Positions 11,585 to 22,105 of a DNA stretch of 64,000 nt are shown in pieces. The stretch lies in the NCBI GenBank assembly GCA_002811675.1, contig PDIM01010464.1:28666-92665 (forward strand), written 5' to 3'. Both the position numbers and the translations under genes were made by a program. Position 1 is the first letter of the stretch; the number at the start of each line of letters is the position of its first letter. The DNA is from Ichthyosporea sp. XGB-2017a. Its lineage: Eukaryota > Opisthokonta > Ichthyosporea. The notes beneath the pieces are model-generated. The model did no database searches. It was not told the DNA's origin and saw only the letters and a program-made list of their open reading frames with translations.

Positions 11585-14500
11585 CTAGGTGTAGGCAAGT
11601 TCATTTTTCATTACAACAAGAAAAACATCTTCAAGAGTAGTCATTTTCAATCCCCAATCTACAATTTGCAAGATATCTTTCTGGCTTTTCATTGACCGAA
11701 ATATTTTCGAAGGATTGACCATATCTTGAGGAACACAAAACGCGATGGAATCATTATGACTTTCAACTAAGGAAGCCCCTGGAATTTCTCTTAGAACAAA
11801 ATTCTTGATTTTTTCAAAAGGATGCGCACTCAGGTTCTCCACAGATAATGCTGCCCTTTCTTTACAATAAATTGAGAGAGTATATCCTTTGCCATAAACG
11901 CTTTTCAATCGCGCAGGCGAGCCCAAACACTTCAATTGCCCTTTCCACATTACAGCTATCCGATCACACAAGCGATTCGCTTCTTCCATAGCATGAGTAG
12001 TAATTATTACAGATCTATTAACTTTGACCCTTTCAAGAGCTGTCCAAACAGACCTTCTTGACACCGGGTCAAGTCCTGTTGTCGGTTCATCAAGAACAAG
12101 GACTGAAGGGTCTCCACATATAGCAATTGCTATTGACAAGCGCCTACGCATACCGCCCGAGAGCTCTTTGGCCAATAAGTCACCCACAGAATGTAAGTTA
12201 ACATCGTTTAAAAGCGAGTCCACACTTTCATTGACATTTGAAATTCCTCTAAGGGTTGAATAAAACACCAAATGCTCTCTTACAGTTAAGAGATTATGCA
12301 AAATATCGAACTGGTGGCAAACCCCCATTATGGAGTGGATCTCTTGGGAACGATTTTCGAGATCCAACCCACGCACACGCACTCTCCCACTTGTGACTTC
12401 ATTTAATCCAGTTAGCATTGACATTAAAGTAGTTTTTCCAGCCCCATTGGCCCCTAGTAGGCCAAGACATTCTTTTTTCCTAATACCTAGAGATACTCTA
12501 TCTACGGCAGGCTGTGCTTTTGCATTGACGGTGGGCCTCCAAAAGCCACACGATAAACCACTCAAAAAGTCTTTTAGTTTTGACCCCGAACCCGTGTCAT
12601 ACACCTTCACAATGCTATCCAAGACTACAGAGCAGTTTTTTTCATTAAGCTCACCACTTCCAACAAGATCTTCCTCTTGCTCTACCTTTTCATCAGACAC
12701 TGCTCTATCTGAATTTTCCCACAAAAGATAAACTTGTGAAATATCAAGTCTTTCCACGCGTTCCACGCGGAAACAGCATAATGCTCGACTAAAGAGCCTT
12801 TTTAAAACTTGGGGAATGAAAAACAAATAGCCTTTTCTTATACCAAACTGATGAGGGGAAACACAAAGAAGATATGATGTCAAAATTGCTAGTATACAAG
12901 TCGAACCACCAATATACAGTAAGCAATACAAAAATACACCATCTGGACTTAAGTCATCAACAGTTAGACACTCTAGCCGGACGCATCCAGATTCAATCAA
13001 ACGTAAACTTCGATAAAAGGCGAAGGGGGGATACGCCATGTACCAAAACGGTGGTACTTTGTCTTCTGGAAAAACGGAGAGTTGGTCAATCATATTCGAA
13101 GCAATTACACCACTGATTACCAGAAGATATCCAACAACTGCAGAGCTTCTTTGCTTGTCAAAAAATGTGCTCAAGAAGAACGACATGCAAATAATTGCTA
13201 CGCCCCATAAGGAATACAGAAGTAGAAGGACAATCAGTGATGTTTCGACAAATATACGGAACTCGTACAGCATTGAGAAACCAATAACGCAAGAAATCAC
13301 CAAAGCATAAACCACATAATTATATATGAATGTAATAAACCAATACGTAGATGGCTGCAGTCCACACATATTCATCATTATCAGATGCTTCTCTTCCTTG
13401 TCTCTTACCACATTACCCAAGAACATAGGCAAAAGAAAACTCGCAGCAAATGCAAAAGCAAACCCGCCTCCAAAACTTGATATATCAATAGGCTCTATAT
13501 TTTTAATAGGTAGTGGATACATATTGCCTTGGATAGAATTAGCGAATTGTCTCCTATAATCGTTCTTAACATATGAGTATGAGAAGTCGTCTTTTACACT
13601 AAAATTCTTTTGGCGAATACGTTTTAACGCACTGGAACTTATCATATTCAGTAATTCCGAACGTCTTTCCACATGGATACCCCAATGTGTAAAGGCATCG
13701 CTTATCCCTACAATCTCTAATTCTATTTCGGCTTCTCGAAAGCTTTTGAATATTACAGCAGCACGAGGCTTAACTTTATCCCATTCACCATTTCTCTCAA
13801 GTCCAGACACATATTCTTTTTCATCGCGAGTAAGCGCATATGTAGCATAAGCCCTTTGGTAGACCACATTCAGCCTCTTTTTCGCCTTAACTGTGTGAGA
13901 GTTGTATGAGCGAGCAATTTTCGTAGCACTCGACATTACTTCACTTTCACTTTCTTTTCTAATAAAGAATGGAAGCATTGCTGAAGTTAAGAAATGACCG
14001 TGGAAACCAGGGTAACCTTCGTCAAGTGACATATTAACCTGCTTTTCATACACCTGCCCCAGAAAACCACTACGTGAACCAAACTGATCCATATGGCCAA
14101 TTTCTTTGGCCATATCATCACTGGCAACAAAGTAAAATACTTGGGCATCAAAGAGAGAGTCATTTGCATGGAGGCCAGGGCCATATTTTTTCATTTTAAA
14201 TCCCGAATCCTTAATACAAGGGTTTTCAAGAGCGAACCGAGTTGCATTCCAGCAACGGACAACCCAACTCAAATCTTTGATTCTTAATTTATCTATTTCA
14301 ATATAAGAATTCGTCCAAGCTGGGAAATCCCGCCTATCAACTTCGCGGCCTTTCAATAACCCACTTCTTCCCTCTGCCCCAACAGTTGCTGGATCATAAA
14401 AGCGCTTTGGAAAACCCGCGCCCACCATTTGCTCATTCACATCTTCAAAAGAATCCCTCAAGCGGGCCAATCCAGCCCTTTCACGACCTTTGCTGTTGCT

Positions 14501-14749
14501 TATGAATGTAAAATCGGAAAAGTTCAAAAAGAAAGTAGAAGGATCTTGCTCGCCAGCCGTTTTGTTCTTGGCAGCATCAATCTTACTATAAAAGTCATCG
14601 TCTACAACTCTTTGAACAACAAACAAAACTGTCACCAAAGCAATTGGTACAAGCAACTGTATCAATGTCGTCGCCTTTTGCCTCTTCTGCAGCCGGAAAT
14701 TTTTTACAAACAACGCAGAAAATTGATCCTTAGCGCTGGCTGCCACCAT
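11585..14749 (-). CDS. ABCA-subfamily half-size ABC transporter, tandem copy 2
   Basis: Intronless, 1054 residues, starting MVAASAKDQFSALFVKN. Same architecture as its neighbours: an N-terminal helix, a glycosylatable exofacial loop, six helices containing the shared block SSFGGGFAFAFAASFLLPMF, and one NBD. Walker A is GLLGANGAGKTTLMSMLTG (about residue 766). The Q-loop reads CHQFDIL, keeping the Gln but with His where copies 1 and 4 have Pro. Signature LSGGMRRRLSIAI (about 863), Walker B VLVLDEPTTGLDPVSRR (about 886), switch His ITTHAMEEAN. All residues needed for ATP hydrolysis look intact. It lies between copies 1 and 3, all reading leftward, with about 0.55 kb between genes, enough for separate promoters. 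Function inferred only as membrane export or flipping, probably of lipid. Confidence 0.93.
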   Translation of the reverse strand: MVAASAKDQFSALFVKNFRLQKRQKATTLIQLLVPIALVTVLFVVQRVVDDDFYSKIDAAKNKTAGEQDPSTFFLNFSDFTFISNSKGRERAGLARLRDSFEDVNEQMVGAGFPKRFYDPATVGAEGRSGLLKGREVDRRDFPAWTNSYIEIDKLRIKDLSWVVRCWNATRFALENPCIKDSGFKMKKYGPGLHANDSLFDAQVFYFVASDDMAKEIGHMDQFGSRSGFLGQVYEKQVNMSLDEGYPGFHGHFLTSAMLPFFIRKESESEVMSSATKIARSYNSHTVKAKKRLNVVYQRAYATYALTRDEKEYVSGLERNGEWDKVKPRAAVIFKSFREAEIELEIVGISDAFTHWGIHVERRSELLNMISSSALKRIRQKNFSVKDDFSYSYVKNDYRRQFANSIQGNMYPLPIKNIEPIDISSFGGGFAFAFAASFLLPMFLGNVVRDKEEKHLIMMNMCGLQPSTYWFITFIYNYVVYALVISCVIGFSMLYEFRIFVETSLIVLLLLYSLWGVAIICMSFFLSTFFDKQRSSAVVGYLLVISGVIASNMIDQLSVFPEDKVPPFWYMAYPPFAFYRSLRLIESGCVRLECLTVDDLSPDGVFLYCLLYIGGSTCILAILTSYLLCVSPHQFGIRKGYLFFIPQVLKRLFSRALCCFRVERVERLDISQVYLLWENSDRAVSDEKVEQEEDLVGSGELNEKNCSVVLDSIVKVYDTGSGSKLKDFLSGLSCGFWRPTVNAKAQPAVDRVSLGIRKKECLGLLGANGAGKTTLMSMLTGLNEVTSGRVRVRGLDLENRSQEIHSIMGVCHQFDILHNLLTVREHLVFYSTLRGISNVNESVDSLLNDVNLHSVGDLLAKELSGGMRRRLSIAIAICGDPSVLVLDEPTTGLDPVSRRSVWTALERVKVNRSVIITTHAMEEANRLCDRIAVMWKGQLKCLGSPARLKSVYGKGYTLSIYCKERAALSVENLSAHPFEKIKNFVLREIPGASLVESHNDSIAFCVPQDMVNPSKIFRSMKSQKDILQIVDWGLKMTTLEDVFLVVMKNELAYT

Positions 14750-15307
14750 AGCGCTAGAATTTCAAGACGTTCAACTTTTTGAACAAATGCCCTCTTTGCC
14801 TTGTTCCTCTCTTATGCCAGACTCTGCTATTGAAACTTCCTTTATCAGCTTCACCAATGCACCTCCAATTCCATCAATGCAGAAAGGATCAAGGAAGAAA
14901 GGTCACAACTCGAAGAAGCACAGTCGTAAACGCGATATGTTCGCAACAAAATCTGCTCCACCTACAAAACAAAAAACCCCCAAACAAAGCCCACAGCAGC
15001 AGAGCAGAGTATTTCAATGGCTGTGAATGGGCCGCGAGGGATAATAGGCGGCTCATAGTCCCGATCATGATCATGTAGGGAAGGGGAGCCAGGGAGGGTG
15101 ATTCTGCGGAACACGAAACATTCCTCGGGTGATGAAATTTTCGCATCATGACAATAATAACCACATTATTACGAATTTATAATTGTGAATGAGCATTTAT
15201 TGCGCCTTTGCGACTTGCAGTGAGGTTTCATTTCGCATTCTGCAATTTCATGTTGTAGTCCAGTGACCCGGGTCCCGAAACTATACTACCTAATCGGGTG
15301 AGGTAAA
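14750..15307. other. Intergenic between ABCA copies 2 and 3
   Basis: No gene seen. TTTATT at 15196-15201 is a likely minus-strand poly(A) signal for copy 3. ORFs of 79-99 codons here have no recognisable domain. Confidence 0.45.
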
Positions 15308-18300
15308 CTATTCACTTCTCGAATATTCTCCCTTCGTTACACTCAAAAATACGTCCTCCATGGTCGCCATTTTCAGTCCCCAATCGATTACATGAAGAAA
15401 GACTTTGTCTTCATTCATGCGTTTGAAAATATAAGAAGGGTCGGTTGAAGATGAAGGTATTGTGAACCGACACGAGTCATTATGGAACTCCTTTAGAGTG
15501 CATCCCGGAAACTGAGTTAGTGCATAAGTCACGATTGTGTCCATTACCTTGTCTCTTTTAATGAAGTCACTTTCAGCCGAAGACGCGTTGGAGTATATAC
15601 TTGGTAAATCTAACAGTCGAACTGTATCTTCACAAAGACTATTAAACAAAAAATGATCATCAGGCAAAGTAAAAATATCTTTCTTGTTGTCAAAATATAT
15701 TTCTAGAGTAAAGCCATTTCCATATAAGTTCTTCAATTTTGAGGGCGTGCCCAAGCACTTGATGCGCCCGCGCCACATTATAGCAATGCGATCGCATAGT
15801 GCATCCGCTTCATCCATCGCGTGCGTAGTAATAAGAAGAGAACGCTCAGTCTTTACCTGCTTCAAGACAGCCCATATTGCTTGTCTAGAGAGCGGGTCCA
15901 ATCCTGTAGTGGGCTCATCTAATATAAGAACAGAAGGGTTTCCACATAGGGCAATGCCTATTGACAAACGTCGCCTCATTCCTCCTGAAAGGTCTTTGGC
16001 TAACCGTTCTTTTACGTCATACAAATTCACCAGCCGGATTATATTGTGTGCTGATTCACGAGCATTGCTTAGGTTTCTGAGTCTGCAATAAAACAGCATA
16101 TGTTCGTGAACTGTTAAATTCGCATGTAAAATATCAAATTGTTGACAGACGCCCATATTTTGATGCGCTTCATGGAAAGAAGAGTTAACTTCTGTTCCAC
16201 ATACTACAACTCGCCCACTAGTTCCTGGCAGCATTCCTGTGATAATTGAAATTAAAGATGTTTTCCCTGCTCCATTGCATCCCAGTAGACCCATGCATTC
16301 TCCTTTTCTAATTCCCAGGAAAACATTTTTAACTGCCGCAACGGAAGCTCCATTGTTACCCTTTTTCCAAAATGCCCAACTTTGAGGGTAGATCTTTACA
16401 ACATCTTCCACGAGAATATTGCAATTACCACTATTCAGATCGCCTGCTTTTATGCGATTCTTTTCCACAATGGCACCACAGTCAGGTTCCATAGTTTCGA
16501 CATTCACGTTGGAAACCAAAGAATGCGAACTACCAGTTAAAACTTCTTGAGCCACCAGCGGCAGATTAACAGACCCACTTTCCAGTATCTCATCATCACT
16601 TTCAGCATCGTAAGGAATATCCTCCAACTCCGCATAGCTATCTGACCTATTAAAATTCCAAGGCAATAGCGCTAGACATCTTGCACGCAGCCTTTCAGCG
16701 TCCACAGAGCCAATACACGAGGTAATCACAAAGTAATATGGTTTACGAATGCCAAATTGATGAGGGGTCACATTTATCATATACCATGTCAGTATAATCA
16801 AAACAACACTCGAAAGTGTCAAGTACATGAGCACCGACAGAAATTGCGCACTTACGGAGCTTCCTTGTAAGCACTCCGACCGCGAGCACGCTGTTTCAAT
16901 CAAGTGCAGCCCCCTATAAAACGCGAACGGGGGATAAATCATAAACAGAAAACTCGGTGTTGTGTCCTCAGGGAAAACCATATTTTCGTCGATCAAGTTG
17001 GAAGTAATGACCCCACTCACAACAACTATGTACCCAAATAGAGCAGCACTTCTCTGTTTGTCAAAAAAAGTGCTAAAAAAAAAAGTCAAAGACACCATGG
17101 CAACACCCCACAGTGAGAACAAGACCAGTAGAATTAATACAGATGTTTGAACGAAAACCCTGAAAGAGAATAAATGCGCAAAGAAAGCCAACGAGAATAT
17201 AACCAGGAAATAAACAGCAAGATTATACAGAAAGCTAATAGTCCAATAGTTAATGGCCTTTAGCCCACACACCCTCATCATTATTATGTGGCGTTCTTCA
17301 CGGTCTCGAACAGCCGAGCTTAGGAAAACTGGAAGAAGAAAACTTGCAGCAAAAGCAAAAGCAAAGTTTCCACCAAAGCCAATTATATCTACAGGCTTTA
17401 AATCAAGAACGACAAGGCCATACATATATCCCTGTATGCTATTTGTGAATCCTTTTCGAATATCATTCTTCATGTAGGAGTAAGAATAGTCATCTTTTAC
17501 ACCAAAATTTGCAAGTCTTTTCGTTTTCAAAGTCGCACTACTCATCATGTTCAGAAGCTGAGACCTTCTCTGTTTCTTAATATCAGAATATCCACTTGCT
17601 TCATCTAAGCCAATAAGCTCGATATCGAGCACTTTAGAAGGATCAAACTCATTAAATACAATTGCCCCTTGAGGCCGAAGCTCTTCAAACTTAAATTTGC
17701 GCACAAGATCAAGGGCGTAGTCATACTGCTCCTTGGTCAATGGGTATATGGCGTATACACGATGATATACGTTATGTAAAGGCTCTTTGGAAACGTATAA
17801 AGGATGGTTTGCAATGTACGAATTATACGTCCTTGAAATGCTGGCATATCTTTCCATCAACATTTCTTCACTATCAATTTTCAGAAAGAATGGGTACATA
17901 ATAAAGCTGTCATTCCGGTCCTTAAATACAGCCATTTTCACTTGCTGCTGATACGATTGATCAAGCCAACCGCTTCTGTTCCCCTTGTAGCTCATGCCTC
18001 CGATACTTTTCCTATCCACGTCTTTGCATACATAGTAAAAAATTGGAGAAATATACATTGAAAAATTCCCCGAGAAGGTCCTAGGATGACGATCTCGAAG
18101 ACATCTGTTTTCATCATCGCCATTTGTGATGTTTCCACAACGCATCGACCACGAAATATCTTTGATGAAAAATGCATCAATATTGACATACCGGGGCTGT
18201 TTTACCTTTTCCTTTTTGAAAGTTATATTAAAGTTATGGGCAGTTTCAGAAAGTTGATCAAGAAGCTTTGTGGCTTCTTTGCTACCAGGATAAAGGAAAT

Positions 18301-18514
18301 TAGTTGGCCATCTAGTTGAATTCATTACCATTTTTCTCGCCACGCGATTATCATAGTTTTTATCAATGACTGACTGGATCACAAAAAGCAATAGCATCAA
18401 GAACAAAGGAACTGCCATCTGCGTAAAAGTCGTTCCGGGTTGGCGTTTATACAGAGCAAAATTCTTAAAGAACAGTGCACGAAACTGCTTGTTTGTTTTA
18501 AAACTGAAACCCAT
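15308..18514 (-). CDS. ABCA-subfamily half-size ABC transporter, tandem copy 3
   Basis: Intronless. The start at 18514 (MGFSFKTNKQFRALFFKN) is preferred over an in-frame ATG at 18694, because the 60 extra residues are unlike any paralogue. It gives 1068 residues. Same fold as its neighbours: single helix, exofacial loop, six helices, then an NBD with Walker A GLLGCNGAGKTSLISIITG (about residue 743), Q-loop CQQFDIL, signature LSGGMRRRLSIGI (about 843), Walker B VLILDEPTTGLDP (about 866) and switch His ITTHAMDEAD. Oddities: Cys replaces Ala in the Walker A loop (GCNGAGKTS), which is tolerated, and the acidic linker before the NBD is about 40 residues longer than in the others. C-terminal IDWGLKMATMEDVFLSV is the ABCA ending. 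Confidence 0.93.
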   Translation of the reverse strand: MGFSFKTNKQFRALFFKNFALYKRQPGTTFTQMAVPLFLMLLLFVIQSVIDKNYDNRVARKMVMNSTRWPTNFLYPGSKEATKLLDQLSETAHNFNITFKKEKVKQPRYVNIDAFFIKDISWSMRCGNITNGDDENRCLRDRHPRTFSGNFSMYISPIFYYVCKDVDRKSIGGMSYKGNRSGWLDQSYQQQVKMAVFKDRNDSFIMYPFFLKIDSEEMLMERYASISRTYNSYIANHPLYVSKEPLHNVYHRVYAIYPLTKEQYDYALDLVRKFKFEELRPQGAIVFNEFDPSKVLDIELIGLDEASGYSDIKKQRRSQLLNMMSSATLKTKRLANFGVKDDYSYSYMKNDIRKGFTNSIQGYMYGLVVLDLKPVDIIGFGGNFAFAFAASFLLPVFLSSAVRDREERHIIMMRVCGLKAINYWTISFLYNLAVYFLVIFSLAFFAHLFSFRVFVQTSVLILLVLFSLWGVAMVSLTFFFSTFFDKQRSAALFGYIVVVSGVITSNLIDENMVFPEDTTPSFLFMIYPPFAFYRGLHLIETACSRSECLQGSSVSAQFLSVLMYLTLSSVVLIILTWYMINVTPHQFGIRKPYYFVITSCIGSVDAERLRARCLALLPWNFNRSDSYAELEDIPYDAESDDEILESGSVNLPLVAQEVLTGSSHSLVSNVNVETMEPDCGAIVEKNRIKAGDLNSGNCNILVEDVVKIYPQSWAFWKKGNNGASVAAVKNVFLGIRKGECMGLLGCNGAGKTSLISIITGMLPGTSGRVVVCGTEVNSSFHEAHQNMGVCQQFDILHANLTVHEHMLFYCRLRNLSNARESAHNIIRLVNLYDVKERLAKDLSGGMRRRLSIGIALCGNPSVLILDEPTTGLDPLSRQAIWAVLKQVKTERSLLITTHAMDEADALCDRIAIMWRGRIKCLGTPSKLKNLYGNGFTLEIYFDNKKDIFTLPDDHFLFNSLCEDTVRLLDLPSIYSNASSAESDFIKRDKVMDTIVTYALTQFPGCTLKEFHNDSCRFTIPSSSTDPSYIFKRMNEDKVFLHVIDWGLKMATMEDVFLSVTKGEYSRSE

Positions 18515-19000
18515 TTTCTTCGTTAACTGATCGGTGATCCTCGATATGACCTTCTGTGTATTACATTTTATAATCCTCTTTCCTTGCCTATCTATGCCAT
18601 TAATCAGACCGCTCAACACTGTTGGCAATCGTTGCTCTACACAGTACACATGATCCGCGTCAGGACAAGTTGATCCTTTCCAAGTAGTTCTCAAAAGTTA
18701 AGTAAAGCCCCCAACCCTACCCCTCGAGTGAAAGAATGCAGCATATCTGCTGTAAGCTCCTCCCTGAGTCCCTGTGTAAGCTGTACTTGGAATTTGGCAC
18801 AGGACCACCCTCAGCTGTCTAGAGTGGAACTCTCCTTTGAACCACAGCGGTTTTTATTAGTAGAGCTTGGAGACTTTTTCTTTTATTATATAAAATACAA
18901 CGGTATAGTAGTATGTAAGAATGTAGAGTAGTACACATGCAACAGTTTGTATAATTCTGACGGACTCTCAATTTGTCTCTCTTTGTCTTGAACATCATTA
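18515..19000. other. Intergenic between ABCA copies 3 and 4
   Basis: Upstream region of copy 3 and 3' region of copy 4. TTTATT at 18853-18858 is a candidate minus-strand poly(A) signal, 142 bases past the stop. An open extension of copy 3 reaches 18694 but is probably untranslated. Confidence 0.4.
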
Positions 19001-22000
19001 TTAATCGTACACATTAACTTCGTTTCTCATAACATTTAAAAATACATTTTCCATAGTGCACATGCGCAATCCCCAGTCGACAATACCTAACAGGTCCTTA
19101 TCAGCCTTTAAGTTTTTGAAAATATGAGCAGGGTCTGTTTTGTCTTTCTGAATGTTAAAGGCACAGGAATCATTGTGACATTCTGTTAGCGTCGAGCCCG
19201 GAAAATTGGTCAGCACATATTGAATAATAGTGTTTCTTCTTGCTCGGGCGACATTCCTCTCAAGGCCAAGAGTTTGTTCTTCCAAATCCAAGAGCACTTC
19301 ATCTTCATCTTCAGTATCTGTGCCGTCGTCAATAAAGTCATCTTCAGTGGCGAAAAAGATATTCAGAGAAAAGCCTTTTCCATAAACATTTTTCAATTTC
19401 GTTGGAGAACCCAAGCATTTTAGCTGCCCCTTCCACATAATTGCAATGCGATCGCAGAGTCGATTAGCCTCATCCATAGCATGTGTTGTAATAATTACAG
19501 ACCGATTTCTTTTAATTATTTCCAAAGCTTCCCAAACTGATCTTCTTGACACAGGGTCGAGTCCCGTTGTTGGCTCATCAAGGACAAGCACAGATGGGTC
19601 ACCACATATTGCTATCGCTATAGATAAGCGCCTCCGCATGCCCCCCGACAAATCTTTCGTTAGTCGGTCACCGACGTCCAAGAGGTTCACTTGTTTGAGC
19701 AGAGAATCACTTTGCATTCGAACGTCGACCAAACCTTTTAAACGACAATAAAACATCAAATGCTCCCTGACCGTTAAATGGCTATGCAATATATCGAATT
19801 GAGGGCAAACGCCAATCAAGCTGTAAATGGAGCTGCTCTTTGTGTTTACATCAAAGCCACATATTTCAATACTTCCACTGGTCGCTTCAAACAGCCCAGT
19901 GATAATTGATATCAAGGTTGTCTTTCCAGCTCCATTCGCCCCAAGTAACCCCAGGCATTCACCCTTTCTGATACCAAGATAAACATTTTTTACAGCAATA
20001 GGGATCTTATTGGCTGAAGGAGACTGGCACACGCCGCATGTAATTCCCTTCAGAAAGGAAACAAAGCTTCCTCGAGGCTTGTATATCTTGACTACATCTT
20101 TAATGACTACAGAGCAGTTCCTTTCGTTCAATTCACCCGTTTTTACTTTTTGTCTTTCAAGTACAACAAGTGCATCTTCCCTTTGGCTTGGAAGTGGCGG
20201 TAAATTTTCGCCCTCTTCAACAGACTGTCCATCGGCGAGCAAATCAATGGCACAATTGTTTTGAAGTTCATTAGTTGGAATTTCTTCAAAACCCTCTTCA
20301 TCTAACAGTCTCCTTCGGCTATTATAGCACCAGAATCCACATGTTAATAAGTTGCCCAATGAAGGAAGAAAAAACAAGTAAGGTTTTCTAATACCAAACT
20401 GATGTGGTGTGACATTCAGGAGATATATGGTAAGCCCGAGAATCCACAGAGTTGATGTGCCTAAACAAAAAAGTCCATATACGAAAGGGTGTGCCAAGTG
20501 TAAGGTAGACAGAGTAAAGCAAGCACCTCTAGCACAAGCATGTTCAATAAGCATTAAATTTCTATAAAAGGCAAATGGAGGATATCCCATATACCACAAG
20601 GTTGGAAACTCATCTTCACGAAAGACCATATTGTGATCAACCATGTTCGAAGTAAGCACTCCACCCACAACAAGGAGATACCCAACAACAGCGGCGGTCC
20701 TTTGTTTGTCAAAAAATGTGCTTAGGAAAAATGCCAAAACTATCATTGCTACACCCCACAAAGCGTAGAGAATGAACAAGACAGCAGCGGATGTCTGAAC
20801 AAAAACTCGAAATTGAAACAAAAAGGAGAACCCAGCCACGCATGAAATAACAAGCAAATACACTGTGTAATCATAAAGAAATGAGATGAGCCAGTAGCAA
20901 AGAGGGTTTAAGCCACTCATTCTCATGGTTATGAAATGCCGTTCTTCTTTATCGCGCACAATGTTAGTAATAAACATCGGCAAAAGAAAAGATGCGGCGA
21001 ATGCAAAAGCAAAAGGCCCACCGAAGGTACTGATATCAAGCTTTGGGTGACCATCTGTCACGTCCAAAGGATAAATATACGACTGGATAGAGTTCGAAAA
21101 TCCCCACTTGTTGTCTTTTAACTGGTAAGAGTAAGAAAAGTCATCATCTATCCCAAAAACCTCCTTTCGCTTTGTTCGAAGAGCTGCAGAACTTAGTAAA
21201 TTCAGCATTTCTGAGCGTCGCTGCTTTACAACAAACCACCATCCATAGGCTTCGTCCATGCCGATGATTTCAATCTCCATTCCTGACGTTGAAAACTTTT
21301 TGAAATTCACCCCTGAATGAGGCTTTACATTTTCAAACTGCTTGTTACTAACTAAATCTAAAACAAACCTTTCCTGAGATTTGCTCTGGGGATACACAAA
21401 GTAGGCGTGTTTGAAGGCCTCGGCCAAGTGACCAATCCCTTCGAGGCCGTACTTGCTATAGCTACGCGATATGCGGGCACCAGAATCCATCATATCTCGC
21501 TCACTTGATTTCTTAAGGAAAAATGGGAACATAGCCCAGTCATCTTTCCCTTGACCTTCACCAAGAGTCATATTCACTTGAGTAGCATACGATTTCCCAA
21601 GAAACCCCCCTTTGTTTCCCAAATAATCCATAAAACCAACCTCATCCCTCAGCAAATCATCACATGTATACAAAAATATTTGCGCATCAAAAAGAGAATA
21701 GTTGCCTGGTTTGTTCCATAACTTTCCATCTGTGCGACATTCATTATTTCTCTTTTCACTGGAGGCGTTTTTGCAGCGAACGGACCACGAAACATCTTTG
21801 ACGTAAAACTTTTCAGCTTGCAAGACATGTGGAAAAGTAATTTCCTGCAAATCAAACGGAAGGCCTTCAGCTATTGCTATGGATTCGATTTCCTTTAACA
21901 CAGCTAAAGTTGCTGGATCAAACTGGGCTCTCGCAGAATCCAAACGTGAATTATATCCATGGTCAATCACACTTTGAACAACGTATAGCGTAGTCAAAAG

Positions 22001-22105
22001 AAATATTGGAACGATAATTTGCGATAGAGTGGTTATTTTTTGACGCTTTTGTAATGCAAAGTTTTTAAAGAAAAGGGCGTGCAACTGCCGTATCCGAATC
22101 CCCAT
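19001..22105 (-). CDS. ABCA-subfamily half-size ABC transporter, tandem copy 4
   Basis: Intronless, 1034 residues, starting MGIRIRQLHALFFKNFALQKRQK. N-terminal helix, exofacial loop, six helices with the block FGGPFAFAFAASFLLPMF, an acidic linker of about 70 residues, then the NBD: Walker A GLLGANGAGKTTLISIITG (about residue 722), Q-loop CPQFDIL, signature LSGGMRRRLSIAI (about 822), Walker B VLVLDEPTTGLDPVSRR (about 843), switch His ITTHAMDEAN. After the NBD is an acidic insert (TEDEDEVLLDLEEQ) not seen in copies 1 and 2. It is the first gene of the tandem array in the direction of transcription and is divergent from the fifth ABCA gene at 23286. Confidence 0.93.
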   Translation of the reverse strand: MGIRIRQLHALFFKNFALQKRQKITTLSQIIVPIFLLTTLYVVQSVIDHGYNSRLDSARAQFDPATLAVLKEIESIAIAEGLPFDLQEITFPHVLQAEKFYVKDVSWSVRCKNASSEKRNNECRTDGKLWNKPGNYSLFDAQIFLYTCDDLLRDEVGFMDYLGNKGGFLGKSYATQVNMTLGEGQGKDDWAMFPFFLKKSSERDMMDSGARISRSYSKYGLEGIGHLAEAFKHAYFVYPQSKSQERFVLDLVSNKQFENVKPHSGVNFKKFSTSGMEIEIIGMDEAYGWWFVVKQRRSEMLNLLSSAALRTKRKEVFGIDDDFSYSYQLKDNKWGFSNSIQSYIYPLDVTDGHPKLDISTFGGPFAFAFAASFLLPMFITNIVRDKEERHFITMRMSGLNPLCYWLISFLYDYTVYLLVISCVAGFSFLFQFRVFVQTSAAVLFILYALWGVAMIVLAFFLSTFFDKQRTAAVVGYLLVVGGVLTSNMVDHNMVFREDEFPTLWYMGYPPFAFYRNLMLIEHACARGACFTLSTLHLAHPFVYGLFCLGTSTLWILGLTIYLLNVTPHQFGIRKPYLFFLPSLGNLLTCGFWCYNSRRRLLDEEGFEEIPTNELQNNCAIDLLADGQSVEEGENLPPLPSQREDALVVLERQKVKTGELNERNCSVVIKDVVKIYKPRGSFVSFLKGITCGVCQSPSANKIPIAVKNVYLGIRKGECLGLLGANGAGKTTLISIITGLFEATSGSIEICGFDVNTKSSSIYSLIGVCPQFDILHSHLTVREHLMFYCRLKGLVDVRMQSDSLLKQVNLLDVGDRLTKDLSGGMRRRLSIAIAICGDPSVLVLDEPTTGLDPVSRRSVWEALEIIKRNRSVIITTHAMDEANRLCDRIAIMWKGQLKCLGSPTKLKNVYGKGFSLNIFFATEDDFIDDGTDTEDEDEVLLDLEEQTLGLERNVARARRNTIIQYVLTNFPGSTLTECHNDSCAFNIQKDKTDPAHIFKNLKADKDLLGIVDWGLRMCTMENVFLNVMRNEVNVYD

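Noticed and set aside
18515-18694. In-frame 60-codon extension of ABCA copy 3
   Set aside because: Unlike all three tandem paralogues, which start at the FxALFxKN motif; likely 5' UTR.
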